In this document: piece after piece, positions 12,419-24,167 of the stretch
Layout of the letters: every line of letters begins with the position of its first letter
Numbering within the stretch: position 1 is the stretch's first letter
From: Paracentrotus lividus
Lineage: Eukaryota; Echinodermata; Echinoidea; Camarodonta; Echinidae
Reading direction: 5' to 3'
NCBI GenBank assembly: GCA_940671915.1
Contig: CALNVZ010003426.1
Span: 8,324,201-8,388,200, forward strand
DNA length: 64,000 nucleotides
Translations under genes and position numbers: made by a program
The notes under the pieces: generated by a model
Told to the model about the DNA's origin: nothing
Seen by the model: the letters and a program-made list of their open reading frames with translations, nothing else
Database searches by the model: none

Positions 12419-13190
12419 GAAATAAATACACCTGCTTTCTTGAAAATCTAGAATGTTTGTAACAGTATTAGGAAGCATATATTTAGTGATTGAGTTTATT
12501 ATGCATAATACATATATTACCAGGTTAACTAAAGCAATATTCTAAGGGTAAAGAAATTTTCATCAAAAGAATGCTTGTAAATAATGAATAATTCAATATT
12601 GTTATGTAGTCAGAAGCTTATGGTTGTGAACAATACTGGTATTTTTTTTCTATAAATAGCAGGGTTATAAAAGGTGCTGGTGAAATGAATATAATTAAGT
12701 CTGATTTTAGTTTAGCTTGTGCGGTTAGGCTCCGTGATATCTAGTGTTCTAATTAATTAATGCATAATGCGAATTCACACCACAGAAAGTAATTTTATAT
12801 CTAGCCTCTTGGCTTACCAGCCATTCTGTTTTTTTTTTGTTTTTTTCAACATACATTAATCATAATTATGGTTAGGAATTTGAGGAAAGGGTTGATGTGA
12901 TGTGTAATTAATAGCTCCTCTAAATTTTTGTACTTGGAAATTTAGTTTGAGAGAGTTAAAATAATTAGGCTGAATGACTAATTGAATTTTGTAAGCATTT
13001 ATGGAATACCCATACATTGTTACATGTACACTGTATGTCATTAAAAACTTCTGACTACATAGGTCCACGTACAGGGATTGAGTGCTATATATTTTTTCAT
13101 TTTTATTTGACAAACTGCTGATTAGAACAAAATAGATTCTTTTGGTGTATCTAACAAACAATGATTTGTGTATAGTAAGTAATGTGTATA
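11693..13190. other. Intergenic stretch with poly-C tract
   Basis: Contains a homopolymeric C run at about 12389-12410 and is otherwise AT-rich. No coding or RNA gene signal was identified. Confidence 0.4.
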
Positions 13191-13775
13191 GTAATATATA
13201 ATAATAACAATATGCATTAGTTAAGCCCATACAAGCATTATATCACCTTACATTAATCAAGCCCATACAAGCATTGTATCACATTGTACCATTTGTTTTA
13301 CACACAATAATACATAAAAATATATTGTATGCATTGTTACTTAAGTTCATCCAAGCATATCATTTGAAATTGGAATCAAATTTATTAGACATAATCAGTA
13401 AACGTATATGATATAACTTATAACTTATCATAACTTATATTGTATTATTTTTATTTAAATACATAAATACATAAAATACATCAACGTCAAGTATAGATGT
13501 ATCATGTATTAAGTTCACTACCTGTGTGTACATGGAAAGGATAATCGAGCTCATACAAGCATCGTATCTATTGTACCATTTGTATTTACACACTGTATTG
13601 TATCCTTTATAATTACACATAATAACTTATATTGTATCATTTGTATTTACACACAATAACTTATATTGTATCATTTATATATATACACATAATAATACAT
13701 AAAAACACATCTGTATCACATATTATGTTTGCCCAAGTTCACTACCCGTGTGTTCATGGAAGGGATTATCGAGTC
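13190..13775 (+). repeat. Degenerate AT-rich tandem repeats
   Basis: The phrase CCCATACAAGCATT recurs at 13207 and 13261 with variants near 13350 and 13552. TTATATTGTATCATTTGTATT-like blocks recur from 13440 to 13680, and TTCACTACC-TGTGTGT-CATGGA appears at about 13514 and 13738. Short-unit local duplications with no coding content. Confidence 0.65.
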
Positions 13776-13849
13776 AGCGTGTGTAACGGAAGTACTCATT
13801 TCCAAGTTTGCTCTGCGCAATAAGGGAAGTTGTTAATTTGGGATTGCCA

Positions 13850-14940
13850 ATGAGGGATTGGTGAGAAGACCACAAGGGGCGGAAATGCACCCCCTCCTGA
13901 TCCCATTCTTTTGAATTGTCACAGATAGATCATTAGAAGGATGTACAGACCCTACACAGTTATCTACAGACCTGTATATAAAGGCTGCTCAAAGGAGACT
14001 ACAGTGCGTCCCAAAAAGAACTATACACTTTTGAAATGGCTACCAAATAAACAAATATATGGTTCTTGGGAAAAAAGTTTAGATATAAAGCTCATATCCT
14101 CAACTATCATTATGACACAAAAAATTCTGAAAATAACCCATTCTTCAGTGAATAATGCCCACTTTTGTGTAGGACACAAAGATTAGCCTGCGCAGGAATT
14201 CGGTATTCATTTGTCACCTTTGTATGGCACGCCAAGAGGGATTCAAGCAATAATGGAATAAATCAGCCAACAAAGACGGAAGTAAACTGAGCGCAGGCTG
14301 TTTTTTTGTGTCCTTCACAAAAGTTGGCATTGCTCACTGAAGAATGCGTTATTTTCAGAATTTTTTGTGTCATAATGATAGTTGAGGATATGAGCTTTAT
14401 ATACATATAAACCTTTTCCCAAAGAATCATATGTTTTTTATTTGATAGCCATTTCAAAAGTGTATAGTTCTTTTGGAGACGCACTGTAGAAAGTTAGATC
14501 AGAAGGATAGGCATGTTGCTGTTATAGCCTTTGTGTGGAGGTTGAGGGTTTACTGAAGAGCGTATAAGAGGGGGAAATGCACCCCCTTCATGATCCCATT
14601 CTCTTGAATTGCCACAAATAGATCGTTAGAAAGATGTACAAACCCTGCACAGTCATCTGCACACCTGTAAAACCTACAATGTATATAAGAAGGAAACTAC
14701 ATGTAAAATTGCTTCTGATAGACAGGTTGCCTTTATGTGCAGGTTGAGGGATCGATGAAGAGATCATAAGGGGGTGGAAATGTACCCCCCCCCCCCTCTT
14801 GATCCAATTCTTTGGAATTTACACAGTACACATACTACCCTTTCACAGTCTTCTTGCATACAGTGAAACCTGTATATAAAGGCCACTCAAAGGAAACTTC
14901 AAAGTTGGTAGCAATTGATAGGCAGTCATAGATCCCTGAC
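13850..14940 (+). repeat. Three-copy ~210-bp tandem repeat, first copy split by a MITE
   Basis: GGAAATGCACCCCCT followed by TGATCCCATTCTTTTGAATT, GATCATTAGAAGGATGTACA and ACCTGTATATAAAGGC occurs three times, starting near 13880, 14570 and 14775. The first copy is interrupted by the mariner-type element at 14002-14486, so the repeat pre-dates that insertion. Confidence 0.8.
14000..14488. mobile_element. MITE with TA duplication and ~190-bp inverted arms
   Basis: TA (14000-14001) precedes CAGTGCGTCCCAAAAAGAAC, and the complement ...GTTCTTTTGGAGACGCACTG is followed by TA (14487-14488). The arms match for about 190 bp with the shared block CATTATGACACAAAAAATTC. TA duplication and CAGT ends fit the Tc1/mariner superfamily; no transposase is present. 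Confidence 0.85.
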
Positions 14941-15899
14941 AAAGGAACACAAACTATTTCAAAGATATGCGTCAGATTTGTTGAAAAAACAGAAGTACTT
15001 TTGGATTACTTTAGGCTCACGAGGGAAGTTATCAGGTGACAGGATTATCTTAATGATCTAATCCACATTACTAGTGAATTTTTACCATCCTGTAATGTAA
15101 GGGGGGGATGGAAGATATCATTAATAACTAATGTCCTCGCTAGGGTTTGAAATATGAGATTTTTTTTTTTCTCTCTTTTTTTTTTCTTTTAGCAATCCTT
15201 ATCACATGCCTCTGACATTGCCTGAGTTTCCTACTGTGATATTCTTTTCATTGAGAATGAGAAAAGGTGGAAATTAAAGGTTTTTTATTTTGAATACAGA
15301 GTTTTATTTTCTTGAATTTAATTTTTGAAAATTAATTCAATTGTTTGTTATTGTCTATCTGTAATTTGTTGCTATGTTTTTTTTAAGGGGATATATAAAT
15401 TCAGAGGCCCTGTTTAATATTTTTGACCTGGGGTTCAAATTTTAGTTTCCTATGTTCAACAAATCCCTATTATGATGCTCAACCCTTATATTTTGTAGTT
15501 TTATCCTCCATCGGAACGGCTTCTCTTTAATACATGCTTACTAAATATAGAAACTGTGACAGGTTGCTCGTATGTGGCTCCAAATAGAGTCATGTTATGT
15601 TGACATTCTGCCAGCCTGCTAGCACTCCTTACTATGGAGTCACCTGAACTGACTTCCTTTGGGATGTTTACTAGTACCCCCGTTCACATTTGAAAAATAA
15701 TGTATTGATCCACAGCAAGGTAAATATTCTGTTAGGATCAAAAGCTCAAGCTCTTTTTTGCCTTGGGGTAAAAATGACATGAGGCTCAGGGCAAATTAGT
15801 CCCCATAAGGCTAAAAAAAGAACCCATTTCAACCAAATTATTACATTTTAAACATGTACATAGGGGCAATTTTGCCCTGAAAGGGTTGTAAAGAGCCCT

Positions 15900-16390
15900 C
15901 ATGAAGAAAAAAATATGTATTGTATTGTATTGTATTTATTTATTACCAATATTGCAAAAAAAATATACATAAACAGAATTCAATATAAATATGCATTTGG
16001 TAAATGGAGCCAACAAATTATAACATCATATTTTACAGTATTTACACTATTTACATATGAAATTAATTACATATGAATATACTCTGCAAGAAGAATTGTC
16101 TTATATGATTGTCTATAAGTTTTCTGTGATTTAAATTTTGTAATATCATTTGGAATCTTGAGTGTTCCATATAAAAGCACCTGAATACGAAACAGACTGT
16201 TTTCTAAGATTTGTCCTTACTTTGATAAGTGTTATATTCTTATTTTCATTGCTTCTTGTCTTGTAAGGGTGTTTAACCCTTGCCACGCTGAAGAGGCATC
16301 TGTGCACAATCATAGAATTAAATTGAACAATCGTAATGATTGTTTTTCTCTGCTATATTTGTACAAGAGAAAGTAAAAAAATAGCTGCTG
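15900..16390 (-). pseudogene. LINE reverse-transcriptase C-terminal remnant
   Basis: The minus strand translates to HPYKTRSNENKNITLIKVRT, then KQSVSYSGAFIW and, after a frameshift, LKIPNDITKFKSQKTYRQS. This is the usual carboxyl end of CR1/L2-like LINE polymerases (RT-R-N...P..RT...SGA.IWN.LP..I...S...FK). The minus-strand 3' tail is an AATAC pentamer repeat (around 15920-15940), typical of such LINEs. Only the last ~130 codons survive, with a frameshift at the conserved tryptophan, so it is inactive. Confidence 0.7.
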
Positions 16391-17609
16391 ATCATACGTA
16401 ACGTCTGTAGTTAAGCTACCAGTATCAAAATTGTCATTTGAAAAGCAGAATTCAGAGAAAATATATGAACAACAATTGTCATTATTTTCCCATCAGATTA
16501 ACAAATGAGAAATAATCAATGAAACGAATGAAATGTTTTACCTTGATCCAGGGAGCAGTGTTTTGCCTATGGACAGAGATGTGAAATTGTGCTACTTTAA
16601 TTGATCATCAAGTTAATTAGTGATTTCCAAACTGTATTTTGATCCCCAGAAGAATAGAAATAGGGGTCTTTCTATAACCTGATGCATCCAGGATTAGGAA
16701 ATAGAGAGAATTACTACATGCTTTACAATATCCATAGACTGCAGTGCTAACTTAAGCATACCCAGGTACCCTTATGACTATGGTGATATTCAGTCATCAA
16801 TATCCCAGCAATAAAACGGCCAATTAGCTTCAAATTCTTGGGCAATTTCTGTCCTACCTGAAGGTTTGCAATTTTATTTTTTTTTTAGACCCTGAACAAA
16901 GTTACATAATTCCTTTAAGATGTATTTTGACCCTTCTCATGTGATTGTCCATTGACTGGTGTAATCTTAAATGGATTTCCATGCATACTCCCTTGTATCT
17001 CTTTCAAGAGGAAGAGTTACATCCAATGACTTACCCTAAAATTGAGTGATTTCTCCATTTTTTCTCTCAAGAGATTTCAACCACTGCCAAACATCTGGTA
17101 CCCTCATTTACATGTGTGGTGATATTCTTGTATTTTTTCTTCTTCATCTTGTTCCATTATAAATGGTCTTAAATATTTACCATCAAAATGGTTTGAAAGT
17201 ATTTTCTTTTCTGTTCATTAAAAATATTGTCTTTTTAAAAAAATCAATTATAGAGCTCTATAATAGAGATTGAGCTCTTTAAACATTAATAATCATTAAA
17301 AAAAATAAAATGATGATAACTGTGGCTTCTAAATGTCATGTCTGTCTCATGATGCTGATGTTGCTATGCATGTAATATGACATACATTTTTAATAGCTTT
17401 GTGAATTTACATGAAATACATATCTTCATGAATTCTAAATTCAATTGCAAAACCGTGGCAAAGCAAATGAACTTTTCAATATGCGGAGAGGGAGACAGAA
17501 ATAAGATAATGTTCCTTTTCCATAATGTACACTTGTAATTGGTAGGCAAACATGACAGTGTTTGAAGATTCCATTAAATTTAGGCTTGTATCCAGACTGT
17601 CTATATATG
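16391..17609. other. Intergenic stretch, nothing recognised
   Basis: AT-rich, no coding signal, no bounded element seen. Confidence 0.4.
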
Positions 17610-18057
17610 TTAAAGGTAGTGTCATCCTTTTGCAGGCAAAAATATTACATTTCTAGATTTTGAGAGGATATAGTAGTATATCAATGACTATATCATCCCA
17701 CAACATGATTAAGCTCAAATGTGTATGTTTGTCATTATATTGCGATTATCAAAATTCATTCCTATTTTTTCGAACCTCGAAAAAATATACCATACGGTGC
17801 GAACCGTTGACCGTTAGCGCAATAATAATGCACACTGATGCGCCGTGTGTATGTGGTCTGTGCTGCACGCGCTGTAAGATCAACGATGTTGATGGAGAGC
17901 TGGTCTAGATTGGTAGTCAGATTTTCGTTTCATATTACTGATCTAGGCAACCTATGACAGTAAGATTGATTAGACAATATAGGCTGATCATATTCTAAAG
18001 TTATGCCAAGTTGCATTAGTTTTCGCAATTTGTGAAAAATGATGACACTACCTTTAA
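17610..18057. mobile_element. MITE, TTAA|AGGTAGTGTCATCC family, copy 1
   Basis: TTAA (17610-17613) precedes AGGTAGTGTCATCCTTTT and the complement ATGATGACACTACCT is followed by TTAA (18054-18057). The 440-bp interior has a GC-richer core (around 17790-17900) including GCGAACCGTTGACCGTTAGC. Two further copies in the opposite orientation (37751-38207, 49420-49877) share both ends and TTAA flanks. TTAA duplication fits the piggyBac or Kolobok superfamilies (inference). Confidence 0.9.
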
Positions 18058-18233
18058 AGTGTTTTTTCCCCCATTCATTGTTAGATGTGCTAGATGGTTT
18101 ACTTGTCATATCATCTTTTTTTATAACCCCTTGCTATCCTCATCCCCCAAAAAATAATTGTGTATTTTATTTCTTGTTGTTTTTTAAAAAATAAACTGAA
18201 AAAGTCTTACATGATATGATTACTGGAACTTAT

Positions 18234-18588
18234 GGTGGTATCTCACTTTTCTGTTGGGAGCCATAAGGACGTTATTACTGTACAAAGTCAATGGTAATAG
18301 CGCCCTTCTGGCTCATAGCCGACGACTTTTCATGAGACGGCTTTGAGACTAGCTTGAGACGGGTTTGTGGTGATTTTGAAACTAGCCGTGGAGACGTCTC
18401 AGAGATGTCTTCTGAATCTCTGTGATGTCTCATGAGTCTCCAAAACGTCTCGTGAGTTGCAGGAAAATCAAACTGGTTCATATCTATGAGATATTTTCTG
18501 TTGCGGAGATGTCTAAGAGACTTCTCCAAGATTTCTCCAAGACATCTTTGAGATATCTTGGAGTCTTTGCAACGTCTCAGATACCACC
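18234..18588. mobile_element. MITE, GAGACGTCTC family, copy 2
   Basis: Starts GGTGGTATCTCAC and ends GATACCACC, with internal GAGACGTCTC, CGTCTCATGA-like and GGAGACG motifs. It is more diverged and longer than the copies at 4303 and 46210. Confidence 0.7.
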
Positions 18589-19087
18589 TTTACTCTAGAT
18601 ACATACATAGAGCAGTATTGTTGCTTTTTTAATCTTCCAGCACCAGTATTAAAGCAAAACTAAATTATTAAAATTGTCGAGATGATATGAAGTCATTTGT
18701 GATATAAATTGATTACAATAGGCAAATACTTCATAGCACTTCATAGCACCTACATGTGTAGATCGACCACCTATTTACATTGACCCTTGAAAAATGTTTC
18801 AAAATTAAACCTGTACTTACATTTGTATACCTGTTCAAGTAAATGTAGTTATGGCCATTTTTCATCCTCATTCCCTGGCAGTCTTTTAACCCTGGTTAAT
18901 AATGAGCCTCAATGCCTGAATGGAGACTGACATTGTTTACTCAGTACAAATATCAGAAACTTTGTATTTGGATAGAGAAAATACGTGCTTAAATTGTTAA
19001 ATGGTTTGAGGGCTCACTTGATCCTGTAATGCATGAAAGTCTGTAATGAAGGCTAAGAAGGAGATATATTTCATTACATCTGATAAG

Positions 19088-19850
19088 AGATACAATTTCA
19101 TTAACTGCATCACTTCTTGGCTAGTGGTGGTCAGCACGTACTCTGGCCACTTAATGGATGCGGCATAGTGATGAGAAAATGAATCGAACTGAACGTGATG
19201 TGGTTGGTGGGAGGGGTATGGGGGGGGGGGGCAGGAAAGGAGATGGGGAGAATGAAAACGATCCAGTAAGGGAGATACGGAGCATGGAGGCTGGGGAATA
19301 TCTTTTAAACCCGTTGTATACTGAGAACTTTTACAAAGCGAATGAATCATTATTGTCAAGCATGCTGCAAGAAATTATTTCATTTAAAGGTGAAACCAAG
19401 ACAGCTTTTAATAGATCAATGTCAGATTAATTTATATTACATAAGGTCTTTTATATGTTTATGCAATCATGAGTGAAATAAATGGTCGACAAGGGGATGT
19501 CTTATGTTTTCGTCAGCCCGCATATATGCAGGCTTAGTATACAACGGGTTAAAGTGGCAGATCCGGGGTTTTGAAGGGGGGGGAGGGGAAAGGTAACCAT
19601 AAATATTTGAAAAAATGTGGTGAGCTGATAATTCTGATATTAAAAGGGATACAATTTCATTAACAGCATGACGTCTTGGTGAATGGTGGTCAGCACGTAC
19701 TCTGGACACGGCATGAGTGATGAGAAAATGAATCAAACCGAACGTGACGTGGTGGGAGGGGCTACTGGCCTGGTGGGGGGGGGGGTGCAGTGACAGCAGA
19801 CGAAGGAATGAAAATGGCAAATAAAGGAGATATGGAGTTAGTCGTATGGA
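19088..19850 (+). repeat. Direct duplication split by a MITE
   Basis: A ~170-bp block starting GATACAATTTCATTAACTGC at 19089 recurs from 19647, sharing GTGGTCAGCACGTACTCTGG, GATGAGAAAATGAATC and a poly-G tract. The element at 19308-19552 lies between them. Open frames here are driven by the G-rich tracts. Confidence 0.75.
19308..19552. mobile_element. MITE, AACCCGTTGTATACT family, copy 1
   Basis: AACCCGTTGTATACT at the left and AGTATACAACGGGTT at the right bound 245 bp. A second copy in reverse orientation is at 47651-47896, sharing GACATTGATCTATT, the CATGATTGCATAAACATATA block and a CCCGCATATATGCGGGC hairpin. Non-coding. Confidence 0.88.
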
Positions 19851-20319
19851 GGAGGGAATGGAATATCGTGTTGAAGTGGCGTATGCAGGATTTGAAAATG
19901 GAGGAGGCAGGTGGGGGGGGGGGGAGCGGTGGTGGGGCTGTCAGGGAGTTGGAAAATTTAAGGTGGCAACCAATAATTTTCTTATATTAAAATTTACGTT
20001 TGAATAATGGATTAAAAAAAAAATAGTAGGGGCAGGTCTCTTAATTATTACGCCCCTGGATCAATAACTGTGTGTGTATGTCCATCGGCCAGCAAGTTCT
20101 GTATGTACTAAGTAAAAGTGGCATGTGACCGATGAAGAAACAAAGTGAACGGGATAAGGGAGGGGTCCCAATTTGTTATATTTGAGTAGCTGGTCAACAC
20201 ATTCATGATAAGTGGAAACAGCATGAGAATGATGATAAAACTTAGTTGAGCATCCCATTTGCTTCTGCATATTTATGTTGCTCATAAAGTTGTGAGTAAC
20301 ACAAACAGCTTTTTTTTTT

Positions 20320-20331
20320 NNNNNNNNNNNN
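20320..20331. other. Assembly gap
   Basis: Twelve N characters after a T run. The flanking reading frames cannot be trusted across it. Confidence 1.
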
Positions 20332-20580
20332 GGGTTTACGGTTAGAAAGCAAAAGAGATACAAGCAAATAGTGAATTGCAAAAGAGAGTTCTGAATTATA
20401 AATGATAGTTACATGTAAGTGAGTTAGCTTACAGACGTATAGCGTTTGCATTAAGATCATGATGATGATGATGATGATGTTGGCTTCTTGTGTAGCACCA
20501 GTATCTGCCTATGATAGGTGCCATGGTGCTTGAGACACGAGACATGAACATTATTACAGGTGTCATGGTCCTGTGGTTAA

Positions 20581-21028
20581 AGGAATTGTGTAACTTTAAA
20601 AACACAAGAGCAATTAGATCAAGATTAATAAAATTATATTGTTCCAACAGTAAAAACAATCTACTGAAAGTTTCAGATCAAATGGAAGTCATTTACTACC
20701 TTATAAACAGTGAAACAAACAATGCCAAGCATACAGCCAAACACCAGTACCCTCTGTTGATAGCTCAGCAGGCCGCTAGGGACGGGGACTATACAACAGG
20801 AAATGGGTGTATGTTGTGCGATGTGGAAAAGCACATGGTTTTATAAACCATATGGGGTTGGGTTATAAAAGAGTATGAAATCATTGATATCTCGAAGGTA
20901 AAGCAAGCAATTAGCTTGCAATTTTGAAGAGATACCAGACTGACCTAAGTGTTTATAATTATGTTGTCAAAATAAGCTAAATCGAATAAAATGTGATTTG
21001 AATATCATTCAATGTTACTGCACCCCTT
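20581..21028 (+). repeat. Left terminal inverted repeat of the 20.6-24.2 kb element
   Basis: Pairs with 23717-24167 on the other strand. Shared landmarks include ACACAAGAGCAATTAGATCA, AGGAAATGGGTGTATGTTGT, AAGCACATGGTTTTATAAAC and TTCAATGTTACTGCA at the inner end. Confidence 0.9.
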
Positions 21029-21657
21029 GAAGTCACAAGACATTGGATTACTAGGTGGTTCAAATCTTCCTTTGCAAAGACTTCAATCAACACTTTCCTC
21101 TCTTGACCCAGGGGATGTATATGGGAATCTGTGAGAAAAGAGTCCTCAGAAACAGCACTTTATGATGTAATGTTATATAGCAAGATAAATGCACATGAAA
21201 CAGTATGAAGTTTGTATCATGAATATTATTAGTATTATTAACCCATTGAGGACTGAGCCTAAATATATTTTGGCTGAGGTCTATGGGAAATTTGTGATAT
21301 AGCCGAATCAGCTCGTCTCGCAAGAAGACGCAGACATAAACTAGAGTAATGTATTACGAGGTTGAGGTGGTGTGACTATTTTCACCTAAGGACTTTTCAG
21401 TCTGGTTGACCATCTGTTATAAAATGGGTGGTATGAGAGAAGGCTTCTGATTGGTCAATTGCCCTATTTTGCAATGCCGTAATTCGGTATATGGTGCACC
21501 GCGTGCAATATACCGGCAATTTCTGCACTGCAGCTTGTGTACAAATCCTCATAGAGAAATCGGGGATATGGCAGACGAAAAGTGCACATTATCGATAGTG
21601 AGCCGATATACGCGATATCGTTATAAAAACAAAAAAAAATATTGTTTTGTTATCAAC

Positions 21658-22735
21658 ATGGCTGGCTTCGAAAGTACATCACCTCGGCCGGAAAAAAGGC
21701 GTTTTTCATCAGTTTCTGAGAAAGACATAGATAACTTATGTAGATGAAATCGACGCACAGATACAAAAGATGTCATTTCGTATTCGCAAAGGATTCTTAA
21801 GTGTTACTGCAAAGAGAAAAACATTGAATTCGGGTCGCTCGACAGTTACTCTGAAGCGGAGCTCTGCAGTTTTCTACGAACATTCTATGCGGAGGCACGC
21901 CAGAGTAACGGCGACTACTATGCAAGCGATCGCTAATAACTCTCCGATACGGACTTCATAGGCATTTTCAGAAGGTACGTTCTATCAACATCAATGATAA
22001 CACTACATTTAAAGCTGCAAATGATGCATTCAGAGGATGATTCACAGGCTCAAGGAAGTTGGGAAGGGTGCTGTGAAGCACAAGGAGCCAATTACACCGG
22101 ATGATATGAGGAAAATGAGGGAATCAGCTGCGTTGGACACCTCCACTCCGCTTGGTTTGCAAAATAAAGTCTTTGTAGACATGATGTTGCATCTGTGTAA
22201 CAGAGGCCGAGAAAATATCAGAGCAATGAAAAAGGAACACTTTGCAGTTGTACAGGATTCATCAAATGAGCGGTACGTGCATATGACTCAGGATATGAAA
22301 ACTAAAACCATCGTGGTGACTGTGATGATGTAAGCCAAGGTGGACGAATGTATGAGACTCACGACGAAAATTGTCCTGTTGAAGCTTTCCTTGCATATGT
22401 TCCAACTGAACCGGCATGTGATGCATTCTGGCAGAGACCAAAGCCTAATAAGCCTTCAGATCTGTCGAAACCCTGGTTCGACAATGCGCCTATTGGCGCG
22501 TAAACACAATTGCAAAGAAAAGTCGACAATTTCAACTGTAGCCAAGACTTCAAAAATCTACACGAATCACTGCTTGCGTGCCACCTCGATAAACACACTT
22601 GACAGTGCAGGTTTTGAAGCTAGACATATCATGGCGATCTCCGGGCACCGTTCAGAAACTAGTATCAAACACTACTCACGAAGTTCAAAACACCAGAAAC
22701 GCACAATGAGCTTAGCCATCAGTTCTGAGAACCAG
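21658..22735 (+). pseudogene. Broken DUF3504/Crypton-type tyrosine recombinase
   Basis: The frame starting at MAGFESTSPRPEKRRFSSVS runs into a SAM-like DNA-binding region (DVISYSQRILKCYCKEKNIE, then FLRTFYAEARQSNGDYYA). After frameshifts come ITLRYGLHRHFQKV, EPITPDDMRKMRES, LHLCNRGRENIRAMKKEHF, DAFWQRPKP...WFDNAPIG and IYTNHCLRATSINTLDSAGF followed by HIMAISGHRSETSIKHYSR. The catalytic pattern of tyrosine recombinases (Arg in GRENIR, HxxR in HCLR, His in SGHRS, Tyr in KHY) can be followed. The closest families are KIAA1958/ZMYM-type DUF3504 proteins, domesticated or active Crypton integrases. In-frame stops at 21745 and 22501 and shifts near 21930, 22037, 22324 and 22501 show the gene is dead here. 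Confidence 0.85.
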
Positions 22736-23415
22736 CCTTCTACAAGTACAAGCACTGGTACTGTCTACCCGGTGTACCAACAACAAGCAAGAGGAGAGTT
22801 CCAAATCCAAGTAGGCCTACATCCACAGCTAGCCGTGTTCCTACTCTGGCCCTCCCCTTAGCCCCCAGAATGCTCAGTTAAATGTGGCACACCCATCTTC
22901 TGGTGAAAAATATCCTTCCTGCCTCACCCATTAACATTACATCTACTCAACAGTTCAGTTCCAAACACACAGCAGCTGCATTTTCATGGTTGTAAAGTGA
23001 AAATTTACTACCAAAAGTAGATTTCCTTAAACTTTGACTTTAGACAATTGAATTTGGAGTTATCTGATGAATTTTAGCTGTTTAAAACTTTTTAGAAGTG
23101 CATTTTAGACATTTCATTGTTCAAGGTTACCGGTATTCAAACTGTCCTGTTTTACGTGTTATGGACGTTACATGGATTTTCAAGTCTTCAAGAGCTGAAG
23201 AGAGGTTCATCATAGACTACTTCACGCGTTACATTTAACTTTCAAGGTTTAAAAACTCTCTTGTTTTACGTGTTAAGGGATTTTCAAGTCTTCTTGGAGA
23301 GAGGATTCATCACATAAATAGTAAGGTAAGTTCAGATATACTTTGATACAGTTTTCTGTTCCCATCTAATATAACATATAGCACATGCTTATTCTCGTTC
23401 AATATCATATCATTC

Positions 23416-23518
23416 GTGTCCATAAATTTCAAATTTCTCTTGTGCGTTTATATTTAAACTCGGCCTACGGCCTCGTTGAAATATAAACGCACGCGAGAAA
23501 TTTGAAATTTATGGACAC
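23416..23518. repeat. 103-bp near-perfect hairpin
   Basis: GTGTCCATAAATTTCAAATT at the left pairs with its complement ending GGACAC at the right. The arms continue through TGCGTTTATATTT to a short loop around CGGCCTACGGCC. It lies inside the 20.6-24.2 kb element, about 200 bp from its right inverted repeat, and could be a transcription end or recombination site (speculative). Confidence 0.85.
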
Positions 23519-23716
23519 TCATATTATGGTTATATTGCACTCGCTAGCATGCACTATTTGTATAATATTACCCTTATCTTCTCACTCTTCTTCAGTCATT
23601 AAGCTATTTAGATTTAAATTCACTCAATTCATATATTCCATAATAAACCACAAATCTCTTGTGTCCTATCATACAGCAATTTTAAATAAAGAGATTGGTA
23701 TCTTTTGAAGTTCATT

Positions 23717-24167
23717 AAAGGGATGCAGTAACATTGAATGATATTCAAATCACCGTTATATTCGATTTAGCTTATTTTGCCAAAATAATTATAAACACTT
23801 AGGTCAGTCTGGTATCTCTTCAAAATTGCATGCTAATTGCTTGCTTTACCTTCGAGAAATCAATGATTTCATACTCACATTTTATAAACCAACCCAGGAT
23901 GGTTTATAAAACCATGTGCTTTGCCACATAGCACAACATACACCCATTTCCTGTTGTATAGTCCCCGTTCCTAGCGGCCTGCTGAGCTAGCAGCAGAGGG
24001 TACTGGTGTTCGGCTGTATGCTTGGCATTGTTTGGTACACTGTTTTAAGGTAGCAAATGACTTCCATTTGATCTGAAACTTTCAGTAGTTTGTTTTTACT
24101 GTCGGAACAATATAATTTTATTAATCTTGATCTAATTGCTCTTGTGTTTGAAAGTTACCCAATCCCG
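23717..24167 (-). repeat. Right terminal inverted repeat of the 20.6-24.2 kb element
   Basis: Reverse complement of 20581-21028 with scattered substitutions and small indels; the inner border is at the shared ATGCAGTAACATTGAATG. Confidence 0.9.

Noticed and set aside
22359..22598. Minus-strand open frame within the recombinase relic
   Set aside because: Shadow of the + strand tyrosine-recombinase sequence, which shows clear family motifs.
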